A stretch of DNA of 64,000 nucleotides from Enterobacter sp. 10-1. GTDB taxonomy: Bacteria > Pseudomonadota > Gammaproteobacteria > Enterobacterales > Enterobacteriaceae. The position numbers and the translations under genes are program-made. Under the pieces are notes generated by a model that searched no databases, was not told where the DNA came from, and saw nothing but the letters and a program-made list of their open reading frames with translations. The stretch covers positions 1,645,129-1,709,128 of the forward strand of contig NISF01000001.1 in NCBI GenBank assembly GCA_002270295.1, in the 5' to 3' direction. Positions within the stretch are counted from its first letter, which is position 1, and the number at the start of each line of letters is the position of its first letter. This document shows positions 7,957-18,348 of this stretch, piece after piece.

Positions 7957-10080
7957 TTAGAAATCAAACTGTACCGAGGCCGTCGCTTCACGCGGCGCGC
8001 CGAGCTGAGCGCTGGCGTAGCCGGCGCCGGTGTAGCCGGTCAGGGCCCCCGGAACGATATTGCTCCAGTAGCGGCGGTTGGTCACGTTAGTGACTGCCAG
8101 CCTGAAGGTGGTGTCGGTACCAAACAGTCGGGTGCGATAGTTGCTGCCGACATCCAGGGTGGTATAGCTACCGACCCAGCCGTCGTTGGCGCTATCGGTC
8201 GCCCGGCGGCCGACGTAACGGATATTGCTATTCATATCCAGTCCTGGTAGCGCAGCGATGCTGTAAATGACCAGCATGTTGGCGGTGAAGCGAGGCAGAC
8301 CGACCACCTGTTTGTCGTCAGCGCTGGCGCTGGAGGTGTTGTGCAGACGCGGATCGAGCCAGCTGCCGCCGCCGAACACGCGCAGATTGGGCGTGATGCG
8401 TCCATCGGCCATCAGCTCCAGCCCCCGGTTTTTCTGCGTTCCGTCTTCGGCGAAATCACCGCTGTCGTTGGTATAGGCAAACGGGCGCTCGGCCTGGAAC
8501 AGCGCGGCGGTAAGCAGCAGATCGCTGTGCACGGCGTACTTCGCCCCGGCCTCAAGCTGATGGCTGCGGTAGGGATTGAGAACGTCGCCTGCGTTATTGG
8601 CGCCGGCCGGGGCGGTGTCGCCCTGCTGCATGCTGTTGGCCCAGGTGGTATAGAGCGTCAGGTTATCGACCGGCTTATACATCAGGCTGGCGGAACCGCT
8701 GGTACCGCGATCGTCATGGCTGCTGCTGCGCCGGCTGTTTTTACCGTAGTTGTCGACGGTAAACAGGCTTTCGCTGCCGGAAAGCAGCAGGCTCCACTGG
8801 GGGCTGAAGGTCAGGGTGTCGTTGAGCAGGAATACGTGCTGGGTGGTGGTCGCGGAATGATAGCGATCGGTGAAATCCGGATAGGCCGGGCGCGGATAGT
8901 CAGGGCTGTCGTCGAGGGTCGAGCTGCCGAGCTTTTGCGTCCCGCCATCGCGAGGGTTGTAGTTTTTCCACACGAAGCCGCGCGCGCCTATCGCCAGATC
9001 GTGCTGCAGCCAGCCCGTTTCAACGCTCCCGGTCAGGTTGGCGAGATAGCTATTGATGGTAAAGCGGCTGGCCGCGGAGTTCGAGGTGGTGGTGGCGTAG
9101 CTGCCTTTATTATCGGTTAGCGTATTGGTCACGGTGGTGGATTCGCGATCCGCAATCTGGCGCAGGACCCCAACGTCCAGCAGCCAGTTGCCGTCAAAGT
9201 CGTGTTTGAGATGCAGGCTGCCGGTGGTCGTGGTGTCATCATTGCCGGCGTAATACTGACCGTACTTGCTCCTGGTCGGATCGAGCGGCGACGGGAAATG
9301 GGTGCCTTTGGCTAAAGCGAAGGAGCCGGGCAATCCCTTTTGATAAAAGTGGTAGTAGCTAAAGTTGCTCTCCAGTACCGTCTGGTCGGTGAGCTGAAAA
9401 TCAAGCGCCAGACCCGCATACTGGTTGCGTTGACGGCTGCCGTGGGTATAGCCGCTGCCGTCCTGGTTCATCAGGTTCAGGCGATACTTCACCCGGTCGC
9501 CTGAGTCCAGCGGGCCGCTGAGATCCAGCGCGGCGTTGGCGCCAGAGCCGGTTCCGCCGCCCACCGTGACCCGGCGCAGCGGCACGTCGCTGGCGCGTTT
9601 AGAGACGAGGTTAAACATGCCTGCCGGATTCGCCGGGCCATACAGCGCGCCGGCCATGCCGCTAAGGACTTCAATGCGCTGAAACTGCTCGGCAGGGTAT
9701 TCGGTTGTCGAGACCGCGTTCAGCCCGTCGATAGTGCTGTTCTGCACTACGCTGCCCTGCATGCCGCGGGTCTGCGGACGAACGCCATCGCCCTGAACCG
9801 AGGGCAGATAGCGATAGACGTCCTTCACGCTGCCGGCCTGCACCTGGCGGGTCAGCGAATCCGACAGGGTCTGTACCGACCACGGGACGTCAATCAGCTT
9901 GCGTTTGCCGAGGCTGCCGAGCGTTGCCTGCTGTTCGGCGGCAGGCGTGGCGCTATCCAGCGTTTCGGCGGGGGATTCAGCGGTGACGACCAGGGTTTCT
10001 GCGGCGTCAACGGGCAGAGTCAGCAGCAGAGAAGAACAGGGGATCATCCCGGTTAATAGAACGAGTTTATATGAGCGCAT
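7957..10080 (-). CDS. TonB-dependent siderophore receptor
   Basis: A 707-residue outer-membrane receptor: signal peptide ending LPVDA, TonB-box-like ETLVVTA directly after it, a plug domain (about residues 45-160; LIDVPWSVQTLSDSL, RGMQGSVVQNSTIDGLN, RIEVLSGMAGALYG, NLVSKRA) and a 22-strand-type barrel ending in the aromatic VQFDF. It resembles ferric-hydroxamate/catecholate receptors; the ligand is not deducible. The start is set at 10080 (MRSYKLVLLTG) because the -35/-10 promoter at 10170-10198 lies downstream of the longer in-frame ATG at 10182. It is first in an operon with the binding protein. Confidence 0.93.
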   Translation of the reverse strand: MRSYKLVLLTGMIPCSSLLLTLPVDAAETLVVTAESPAETLDSATPAAEQQATLGSLGKRKLIDVPWSVQTLSDSLTRQVQAGSVKDVYRYLPSVQGDGVRPQTRGMQGSVVQNSTIDGLNAVSTTEYPAEQFQRIEVLSGMAGALYGPANPAGMFNLVSKRASDVPLRRVTVGGGTGSGANAALDLSGPLDSGDRVKYRLNLMNQDGSGYTHGSRQRNQYAGLALDFQLTDQTVLESNFSYYHFYQKGLPGSFALAKGTHFPSPLDPTRSKYGQYYAGNDDTTTTGSLHLKHDFDGNWLLDVGVLRQIADRESTTVTNTLTDNKGSYATTTSNSAASRFTINSYLANLTGSVETGWLQHDLAIGARGFVWKNYNPRDGGTQKLGSSTLDDSPDYPRPAYPDFTDRYHSATTTQHVFLLNDTLTFSPQWSLLLSGSESLFTVDNYGKNSRRSSSHDDRGTSGSASLMYKPVDNLTLYTTWANSMQQGDTAPAGANNAGDVLNPYRSHQLEAGAKYAVHSDLLLTAALFQAERPFAYTNDSGDFAEDGTQKNRGLELMADGRITPNLRVFGGGSWLDPRLHNTSSASADDKQVVGLPRFTANMLVIYSIAALPGLDMNSNIRYVGRRATDSANDGWVGSYTTLDVGSNYRTRLFGTDTTFRLAVTNVTNRRYWSNIVPGALTGYTGAGYASAQLGAPREATASVQFDF

Positions 10081-10169
10081 TGATTTAATTTCAGACGAAT
10101 GAAAAACGGAATGAGGCGGGAGAGATCTCGCTTCTGTCTGAAGGGTACGGGTTTTATTTGTATGACAAA

Positions 10170-10198
10170 AAGATAGAGCCATTCGCTATGTATGTCAA
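10170..10198 (-). promoter_or_regulatory. Sigma-70-like promoter of the receptor operon
   Basis: On the minus strand TTGACA (10198-10193) and TATCTT (10175-10170) are separated by exactly 17 bases, close to consensus. Transcription would begin near 10163, leaving a leader of about 83 bases before ATG 10080. Confidence 0.65.
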
Positions 10199-10212
10199 TA
10201 TATAACGAATGG
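10179..10212. promoter_or_regulatory. Palindromic operator overlapping the receptor promoter
   Basis: CCATTCG (10179-10185) and CGAATGG (10206-10212) are perfect inverted arms, and the inner sequence (TAT, TAT/ATA) continues the symmetry imperfectly to the centre. It covers the -35 and spacer of the promoter, the position expected for repressor binding. It does not resemble the 19-bp Fur box closely, so the regulator is open. Confidence 0.5.
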
Positions 10213-10267
10213 TTTTTTTACTTAAGAAAAACGAGGCCAGCGGCCGGGCGGGATGTCGCGCTAATCT

Positions 10268-11110
10268 TCAGGCCTGCTGATACACCATCCGGTAACCGCC
10301 GTCGATGGTCTTCAGGTAGGCAAAACCGGCGCCTGCGAGGTGCATGCCGGCAATCAGCCACTGCTCGCTTGCCGCCTGCGCCAGAATCCGTTTCCGCGTG
10401 CTTGCAGCCTCGGCGGGGTCGGCGTCAAAGGCGATAGCGACGGCCGGCAGGGCTGACTGAATGTGCGGGAAATGCACAATGTCGCCCCAGATCAGCAGGG
10501 GCTTATCCCCGGCATCGATACGAAACCCGGTATGACCCGGCGTATGGCCGGGTAGCCGGATTGGACGAATGCCGGCGAGCACCTCATCGTCCGTCAGCAG
10601 GTTCACCCGCTGCCCATAGGCCGCCAGCGTGCGGCGGAACAGCGTAAAATTGCGCCGGACGCGTTCGCTGGCCCGCATGAACAGGGCCTCATCCTGCCAG
10701 TAATCGATCTCCCGCGGGTGCAGATACAGCCGCGCATTTTTATAGACGGCCTCGCCGTCGGCATCGAGCAGCCCGCCGATATGATCGGGATGGCCGTGCG
10801 TCAGCAGTAGCGTATCGACGTCGGCCGCAGCGATACCCAGCTCACGAAGGCGCGCGGGGAGCTCGCCTCCGGCGTTATTCAGGCCGCCGGCGCCGGAATC
10901 AACGAGGATCGTGCGTCCCCGGCCGCGGATCAGATAGGCATTGATATGCAGAGCCGCCGGGTCAGCCATGCCGGCGGCGCGTTGCATTTTGTCGGCTTCT
11001 GCGGGGTCAATACCCGAGAGTATCCCCAGGCTGACGGACATATTTCCGTCGCTCAAGGCGCTCACCAGATAATCGCCAACCTGACGGCTGATAGGGTTAA
11101 CGGTGCGCAC
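10268..11110 (-). CDS. MBL-fold metallo-hydrolase
   Basis: A 280-residue metallo-beta-lactamase-fold protein with the metal motif HGHPDH (about residues 105-110), a second metal ligand region LPGHTPGHTGF, and later IWGDIVHF and AGMHLAGAG. It resembles AttM/AiiB lactonases and other cytoplasmic MBL hydrolases; no signal peptide is seen. Substrate is unknown. Its start overlaps the 3' end of the EthD-like gene by 14 bases, so the two are one operon, and a LysR gene diverges upstream. Confidence 0.85.
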   Translation of the reverse strand: MRTVNPISRQVGDYLVSALSDGNMSVSLGILSGIDPAEADKMQRAAGMADPAALHINAYLIRGRGRTILVDSGAGGLNNAGGELPARLRELGIAAADVDTLLLTHGHPDHIGGLLDADGEAVYKNARLYLHPREIDYWQDEALFMRASERVRRNFTLFRRTLAAYGQRVNLLTDDEVLAGIRPIRLPGHTPGHTGFRIDAGDKPLLIWGDIVHFPHIQSALPAVAIAFDADPAEAASTRKRILAQAASEQWLIAGMHLAGAGFAYLKTIDGGYRMVYQQA

Positions 11111-11639
11111 GATCGCCTCCTTTTTGGGGGCGCAGCTGCCCGGTTAGCGGTTGATACAGGCGGATATCCGCCATTGTAGAGAGCAGGGCGGCGTTGTCTG
11201 CGGGAATGACGTACGCCAGCCGACCTTCAGGGAAGCTATCCAGACCGGCGGCCCGCAGCTGCCACGGCCGATAGCCCAGCTCATTGGCAATAAAGTCGAC
11301 GGGCTGCGCCGCCAGCAGCAGGATCTGGTCGGCGGATACCGCCGGAGCCGGGTCCGTGCACTGATACAGACTGCGCCGCCAGTCGCTGATGTTGGCCTGC
11401 CAGCGGGCAAAGCTGCCGCCGCCCTTCTGGCGGTACTCCGCGCTGGTGAGAACCGCGGCGTCGCGGACGGTGTGGATGGCCAGCCAGGCCGGGCAGCCCG
11501 GCGTTGTGGCCCTGAAGCGTTGGGAGGTACTGAAGCCATCAACGCTAAGCAGCGCCGGGAGCTTCTCCCTGTTGTAAAAATCATTCCACCCGGCTTCGCT
11601 TTGCGGGTCGGTATAGGTGCATTCTACGATATACAGCAT
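11097..11639 (-). CDS. Protein with EthD/dimeric ferredoxin-like N-terminal half, function unknown
   Basis: A 180-residue protein starting MLYIVECTYTDPQSEAGWNDFYNREKLPALLSV. The pattern of beta-strand, W-N-D-F-Y-N-R-E-K-L and a following strand is that of small dimeric alpha-beta-barrel (EthD-like) domains; the C-terminal half is not recognised. ATG 11639 was chosen for its AGAGG ribosome-binding site rather than the upstream in-frame ATG 11666. It is first in a two-gene operon with the MBL hydrolase and lies divergent from the GcvA-like LysR gene, suggesting a regulated degradative or detoxifying pair. Confidence 0.55.
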   Translation of the reverse strand: MLYIVECTYTDPQSEAGWNDFYNREKLPALLSVDGFSTSQRFRATTPGCPAWLAIHTVRDAAVLTSAEYRQKGGGSFARWQANISDWRRSLYQCTDPAPAVSADQILLLAAQPVDFIANELGYRPWQLRAAGLDSFPEGRLAYVIPADNAALLSTMADIRLYQPLTGQLRPQKGGDRAHR

Positions 11640-11738
11640 AAACGGGCCTCTGCATGAAGGTGTCATCAGCGTATTGCTGATAATTCATCATGTTACTGGC
11701 TGTATTTCGCCGCCTGAATCGATATTATCTCATCGGTT

Positions 11739-11755
11739 AGTGACATTCTGTCACT
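11739..11755. promoter_or_regulatory. LysR-type operator between the divergent genes
   Basis: AGTGACA TTC TGTCACT is a perfect 7-bp inverted repeat with a 3-base centre, and its core TGACATTCTGTCA is a textbook T-N11-A LysR box. It lies 30 bases before the LysR ATG and about 100 bases before the EthD-like gene, so it probably serves autoregulation and activation of the divergent operon. The spacing differs from the four matS sites, so it is not one of those. Confidence 0.6.
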
Positions 11756-11785
11756 GAACACACTCGCAGCCGAAGGGGCGCTATC

Positions 11786-12679
11786 ATGCGAAAAAAACTG
11801 CCCAGCAGCGCGTCATTACAGGCGTTTGAAGCGGCGGCAAGGCACGGTAATTTTGCCAGAGCGGCAGAGGAGCTCTCCCTGACCGAAGGGGCGATCAGCC
11901 GGCAGATTGGGCGGCTTGAAGCCTTGTTGAACTGCAAATTATTCGACCGCACGGGAACCCGCGTGCAGCTGAACCCTAACGGCGCGCGCTACGCCCACCG
12001 CGTGCGCGAGACGCTTGAGCGCCTCGACAGGGATACCCAGTACTTAACGGGCATGGCCGACGGCAGCCGCAGCCTCGAAATTGCCGCACTGCCCACCTTC
12101 GCCAGCCGCTGGCTGATCCCGCGCCTCAGCGGCTTTAACCGCCGGCACCCGGATATCACGCTGAATATTGCGGTCCGTACGGACCCTTTTATCCTGACCG
12201 GCAGCGGGTTTGACGCGGCGGTTCATTTTGAGCACCCGGCGTGGAGCGGAATGCGTATTCGCTTTCTGCTGCAGGAAAGGCTGGTCCCGGTGTGCCATCC
12301 CTCGCTGCTGACCGATCGCGACGGCGGGGAGCAGCTGAACGCGCTGCCGCGTATCCATCGGCGGCAAAACCCGGATGCATGGCGCCTGTACTCCCAGGAG
12401 AGCGGCATCGCGCTGGATAATCCGTCCCAGGGCGTGTGCTACGATCTGCATGAGATGGCCATCTCCGCCGTGCAGGCCGGGCTTGGCGTCGCGCTGGTGC
12501 CGCAGGTGTATGTCGAAAAAGAGCTCCGCAGCGGGGCGCTGGCCGCTCCCTGGCCGGTTTCTGCCCGGCTGAACAAAAATTTCTGCCTGGTTAAACCGGT
12601 TGAAACGGGCATTAACGAGAGCGCTTTAGCGGATTTTGAGCGCTGGCTGCTGGCCGAAACTGGCGGCGGCGCGGCATAA
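11786..12679 (+). CDS. LysR-type transcriptional regulator, GcvA-like
   Basis: A 297-residue regulator. The N-terminal winged helix reads SLQAFEAAARHGNFARAAEELSLTEGAISRQIGRLE (about residues 10-45), and the effector domain has RSLEIAALPTFASRWLIPRL and VQAGLGVALVPQVYVEKEL, features of the GcvA subgroup. It is divergent from the EthD-like/MBL-hydrolase pair with a T-N11-A palindrome in between. It presumably controls that pair; the inducer is unknown. Confidence 0.88.
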   Translation: MRKKLPSSASLQAFEAAARHGNFARAAEELSLTEGAISRQIGRLEALLNCKLFDRTGTRVQLNPNGARYAHRVRETLERLDRDTQYLTGMADGSRSLEIAALPTFASRWLIPRLSGFNRRHPDITLNIAVRTDPFILTGSGFDAAVHFEHPAWSGMRIRFLLQERLVPVCHPSLLTDRDGGEQLNALPRIHRRQNPDAWRLYSQESGIALDNPSQGVCYDLHEMAISAVQAGLGVALVPQVYVEKELRSGALAAPWPVSARLNKNFCLVKPVETGINESALADFERWLLAETGGGAA

Positions 12680-12796
12680 AGATCGCTAATTTTTGCCGCC
12701 GCTGACTCAGGAAAGAGAGGGGCGCGGGGGCGAGCGGGAGGATATTCAGCGTACCTACAGTCGGCTGCGGCAGTTGCGGCAAAGATAGGGCGGGAA

Positions 12797-12831
12797 GAGA
12801 AAAGCCCCGGCGGGCGAGAAGCCTGCCGGGG
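12797..12831 (-). terminator. Rho-independent terminator of katG
   Basis: CCCCGGCGGGC (12805-12815) and GCCTGCCGGGG (12821-12831) form an 11-bp stem with one wobble pair. On the minus strand the stem is followed by the T-rich CTTTTCTCTT, starting 8 bases past the katG stop. Confidence 0.82.
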
Positions 12832-12838
12832 AGGGAGA

Positions 12839-15474
<2,636 letters not shown>

Positions 15475-16107
15475 ATGCCTGAATTGAGCTCGTTAATGAC
15501 ATTCGCGTTCGTTGCCCTGGGGCTGGTGCTGACCCCTGGGCCGAATATGATCTACCTGACCTCGCGCTCGATCTGCCAGGGCAAACGCGCCGGCCTGATC
15601 TCATTAGGCGGCGTGGCGCTAGGGTTTGTCTTTTATATGCTGTGCGCGGCCCTGGGGATTACCGCGCTGATTTTTGCGGTGCCCTATGCCTACGATATTT
15701 TGCGCATCAGCGGGGTCGTCTATTTACTCTACCTGGCCTGGCAGGCGATAAAACCGGGCGGTCGTTCGCTCTTTGCCGTGCGCGACCTGCCGGCAGACAG
15801 CGGCCGTAAGCTCTTTCTGATGGGCTTTATTACCAACCTGGCGAATCCTAAAATCGCTATTATGTATCTGTCGCTATTACCGCAGTTTATCTCCCCCGGC
15901 CACGGCAGCATTCTCAGCCAGTCTTTGGTGCTCGGCTTCACCCAGGCATTGATCAGCGTGGCGGTAAACGCGCTGATTGTGGTGATGGCCGGTGAGGTTT
16001 CGCTGTTTCTTACCGCTCGTCCGCTCTGGCAGCGCTTTCAGCGCTGGCTGATGGCGACGGTGCTGGCAGGGATGGCGGTTAAAATCGCCTTTGAGACGCG
16101 TAAATAG
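15475..16107 (+). CDS. LysE/RhtB-family amino-acid exporter
   Basis: A 210-residue inner-membrane protein with six hydrophobic segments and the family signature LVLTPGPNMIYLTSRS near the N-terminus, then GVALGFVFYMLCAALGITAL and FITNLANPKIAIMYLSLLPQFI. LysE/RhtB proteins export amino acids or related small metabolites. A good GGTGGAG precedes ATG 15475. It is monocistronic, divergent from katG and followed by a hairpin before the guanidine operon. Confidence 0.9.
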   Translation: MPELSSLMTFAFVALGLVLTPGPNMIYLTSRSICQGKRAGLISLGGVALGFVFYMLCAALGITALIFAVPYAYDILRISGVVYLLYLAWQAIKPGGRSLFAVRDLPADSGRKLFLMGFITNLANPKIAIMYLSLLPQFISPGHGSILSQSLVLGFTQALISVAVNALIVVMAGEVSLFLTARPLWQRFQRWLMATVLAGMAVKIAFETRK

Positions 16108-16113
16108 CGCCCG

Positions 16114-16136
16114 GGCAGGCGCGAGCCTGCCTTCTT
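16114..16136 (+). terminator. Terminator after the LysE-type gene
   Basis: GGCAGGC (16114-16120), loop GCGA, GCCTGCC (16125-16131), followed by TTCTT. It lies 7 bases past the stop codon and separates this unit from the guanidine operon. Confidence 0.6.
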
Positions 16137-16137
16137 C

Positions 16138-16154
16138 TGCACCAAATCTACGCA
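16138..16154. promoter_or_regulatory. Possible NtrC-like enhancer site
   Basis: TGCACCAAATCTACGCA resembles the dyad TGCAC-N7-GTGCA at one half and imperfectly at the other. It lies about 100 bases upstream of the -24/-12 element, where NtrC commonly binds. The match is partial, so this is tentative. Confidence 0.3.
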
Positions 16155-16235
16155 CTGCCCCAAAACGACTCCCCATCCTGGTGTGTTGGCGCCGGTAAAT
16201 ATTCCATCCTGTTGATTTTATACTAATTATTATTT

Positions 16236-16251
16236 TGGCATATGCTTTGCA
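16236..16251 (+). promoter_or_regulatory. Sigma-54 (-24/-12) promoter of the guanidine operon
   Basis: TGGCATATGCTTTGCA has the GG (16237-16238) and GC (16249-16250) dinucleotides at the exact 12-base phase of the consensus TGGCAC-N5-TTGCW. Initiation would fall near 16262, just ahead of the riboswitch. A sigma-54 promoter implies nitrogen control through NtrC, which fits genes that release ammonia from guanidine. Confidence 0.68.
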
Positions 16252-16292
16252 AGATAAAAACAGAAGGCAGCGCACCATACAATTTAGATGAT

Positions 16293-16394
16293 CAAATAGC
16301 TGGCTAGGGTTCCGGTTCACCCAGGTGAATGACTGGTCCGAGAGCTGGCGACCTCTGCGAGGTTACACGGCGGGACAAAAGCCCGGGAGACAGC
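16293..16394 (+). promoter_or_regulatory. Guanidine-I (ykkC) riboswitch aptamer
   Basis: The leader carries the hallmark blocks of the ykkC/guanidine-I class in the right order: CTAGGGTTCCG (16304-16314), GGTCCGAGAG (16335-16344), and ACACGGCGGGACAAAAGCCC followed by GGGAGA (16365-16390). Binding of guanidinium stabilises the aptamer and disrupts the following terminator. The genes downstream are guanidine import and breakdown genes, so identity and context agree. Confidence 0.93.
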
Positions 16395-16429
16395 AGCACC
16401 AGTAGGTGTCGCGCTGCTCCTGTTTTTTT
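16386..16429 (+). terminator. Intrinsic terminator, expression platform of the guanidine-I riboswitch
   Basis: GGAG (16386-16389) and GCAG pair with CTGC and CTCC (to 16420), with CACC-AGTA-GGTG as the inner hairpin, followed by seven T (16423-16429). The 5' side overlaps the last aptamer block CCCGGGAGA, so ligand-bound aptamer and terminator are mutually exclusive: guanidine switches the operon on. Confidence 0.8.
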
Positions 16430-16449
16430 GTGCCAACCAGAGGTTCATC

Positions 16450-17508
16450 ATGAAGCGATCGCCACTACTCCGTTCTTTTGTTCTGTCACTGGCGCTGTTG
16501 GCCAGTTTCCCCTCTTTTGCCGCGGTGAAAAAAGAGTTCAACGTCTGCTGGACGATTTATGCCGGCTGGATGCCCTGGGGCGCCATCAGCAACGAAAAAA
16601 TCATCGATAAATGGGCCAGTAAGTACGGTATCAAGATCAATATCGTGCAGCTCAACGACTACATCGAATCGATTAACCAGTATACCGCCGGCCAGTTCGA
16701 CGGCTGCACCATGACCAATATGGATGCTCTGACCATTCCTGCCGCCGGCGGGGTGGATACCACCGCGTTGATTACCGGCAGCTACTCGGACGGCAACGAT
16801 GGCGTGGTGCTGAAGGGCGCGGACAAAAAGCTGAGCGACCTGAAAGGGATGCAGGTTTACCTCCCGGAGCTGTCGGTTTCCCACTATCTGCTGGTTCGCG
16901 GACTGGAAAAGGCGGGGCTGCAGGAGCGAGATGTCAAAGTGGTCAATACCTCTGACGCCGATATTGTCTCCGCCTTCGGCACCAGCAGCGTGCGCGCCGC
17001 CGTAGCGTGGAACCCGCAGCTGTCGGTTATCAAAAAGACCCCACAAACCAGCGAAGTTTTTAGCTCATCCCAGGTACCGGGCGAGATCATCGACATGATG
17101 GTGGTCAACAGCCAAACCCTCAAGGACAACCCGGCGCTTGGCAAGGCGCTGACCGGCGCGTGGTTTGAAATGATGAGCAAAATGCAGGCCGGAGATAAGC
17201 CGGCGCTGAGCGCGATGGCGGCGGATTCCGGCACCGACCTCGCCGGCTATCAGGGGCAACTGAAAACCACCCATCTGTTCTGGACCGCTGCCGACGCGCT
17301 GAGGTTCATCTCCAGCCCCGATCTGGCAAAAACCATGCAGCGCGTGGCGCAATTCTCCTTCGATAAAGGGCTGCTGGGCGAGGGCGCCCAGAGCGCCGAC
17401 TTTATCGGCATGAGCTTCCCGGGCAAGGTCGCCGTCGGCGACGCGGGGAACGTCAGGCTGCGTTTCGACGATAGCTACCTGAAGATGGCCGCCGCGGGCC
17501 AGCTGTAA
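16450..17508 (+). CDS. ABC transporter substrate-binding protein of the guanidine operon
   Basis: A 352-residue periplasmic binding protein (NrtA/SsuA/TauA superfamily, annotated in such operons as a putative urea transporter subunit). Signal peptide MKRSPLLRSFVLSLALLASFPSFA; mature part with VCWTIYAGWMPWGAISN, YIESINQYTAGQFDGCTMTNMDAL and VVNTSDADIVSAFGTSSVRAAVAWNP. AGAGG precedes ATG 16450. Its position behind a guanidine-I riboswitch makes guanidine or a close derivative the likely ligand; this is inference. First gene of a six-gene transport/degradation operon. Confidence 0.87.
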   Translation: MKRSPLLRSFVLSLALLASFPSFAAVKKEFNVCWTIYAGWMPWGAISNEKIIDKWASKYGIKINIVQLNDYIESINQYTAGQFDGCTMTNMDALTIPAAGGVDTTALITGSYSDGNDGVVLKGADKKLSDLKGMQVYLPELSVSHYLLVRGLEKAGLQERDVKVVNTSDADIVSAFGTSSVRAAVAWNPQLSVIKKTPQTSEVFSSSQVPGEIIDMMVVNSQTLKDNPALGKALTGAWFEMMSKMQAGDKPALSAMAADSGTDLAGYQGQLKTTHLFWTAADALRFISSPDLAKTMQRVAQFSFDKGLLGEGAQSADFIGMSFPGKVAVGDAGNVRLRFDDSYLKMAAAGQL

Positions 17509-17532
17509 TGATTGCTGACGGGAGTCAACGCC

Positions 17533-18348
17533 ATGCGACAAATTAACCGCCATCCACAGCAGGGCATGCGGCTGATGCTGATGCTGATGCCCTTCGTGCT
17601 GCTGATCGCCGCCTGGTTCATCGGCTCTGCGCTGCGGCTGGAGGCCAATCCGCAGGACAAGCTGCTGCCCGGACTGTCGCAGATGGTCGCGGCCATCGAG
17701 CGGATGGCGTTCACGCCGGACAAACGCAGCGGCGAGTACCTGCTGTGGGCCGACACGCTGATCAGCCTGGGGCGCCTGCTGACCGGGCTGGCGCTCTCCT
17801 CGCTGATTGGGCTGAGCATCGGCATCGCCGCCGGCGTTTTTCCGCTCTACCGCGCCGCGCTGTCGCCGCTGATGACCGTTATTTCGATGATCCCGCCGCT
17901 GGCGATCCTGCCGGTGCTGTTTATCGTCTTTGGCCTCGATGAGCTCTCCAAGGTGATGCTGATTGTGATCGGCGTGACGCCAATGCTGGCGCGCGATCTG
18001 GAACAGCGGGCGCGGGAAATTCCGGCGGAGCTGTTTATTAAAGCGCAGACCCTCGGCGCCAACAGCTGGACGCTGGTGCTGCGGGTGGTACTGCCGCAGC
18101 TGCTGTCGCGCTTGATCGTCTCCCTGCGCCTGCTGCTGGGCTCGGCGTGGCTGTTTCTGATATCGGCGGAGGCCATTTCCGCCACCGCCGGTCTCGGGTA
18201 CCGCATTTTCCTTGTCCGCCGCTACATGGCGATGGACGTCATCATCCCCTACGTCATCTGGATAACCCTGCTGGCCTGGCTGATGGATCTGGCCCTGCGG
18301 CAGTTGCACAAAGCCTGCTTCCCGTGGGCGGAAGGAGGCCGGGCATGA
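17533..18348 (+). CDS. ABC transporter permease of the guanidine operon
   Basis: A 271-residue inner-membrane permease with about six hydrophobic segments and the EAA-type cytoplasmic loop LARDLEQRAREIPAELFIKAQTLGANSWTLVLRVVLPQL (about residues 155-195) that contacts the ATPase. It belongs to the nitrate/sulfonate/taurine permease group. GGGAG lies 8 bases before ATG 17533, which was therefore preferred over the in-frame TTG at 17512. The stop overlaps the ATPase start (ATGA, 18345-18348), indicating translational coupling. Confidence 0.88.
   Translation: MRQINRHPQQGMRLMLMLMPFVLLIAAWFIGSALRLEANPQDKLLPGLSQMVAAIERMAFTPDKRSGEYLLWADTLISLGRLLTGLALSSLIGLSIGIAAGVFPLYRAALSPLMTVISMIPPLAILPVLFIVFGLDELSKVMLIVIGVTPMLARDLEQRAREIPAELFIKAQTLGANSWTLVLRVVLPQLLSRLIVSLRLLLGSAWLFLISAEAISATAGLGYRIFLVRRYMAMDVIIPYVIWITLLAWLMDLALRQLHKACFPWAEGGRA

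Noticed and set aside
8341..9120. A 259-codon frame antisense to the TonB-dependent receptor
   Set aside because: Shadow of a clear outer-membrane receptor; no start signal.
10163..10213. A Fur box at the receptor promoter
   Set aside because: The palindrome CCATTCG...CGAATGG does not fit the GATAAT-type hexamer repeats of Fur.
11739..11755. A fifth matS site
   Set aside because: GTGAC and GTCAC arms are present but 5 bases apart instead of 3, so it does not fit matS; position suits a LysR operator.
17065..18309. A 414-codon frame antisense to the guanidine-operon permease region
   Set aside because: Extremely Gln/Arg/His-rich low-complexity translation, a typical shadow of GC-rich coding DNA.
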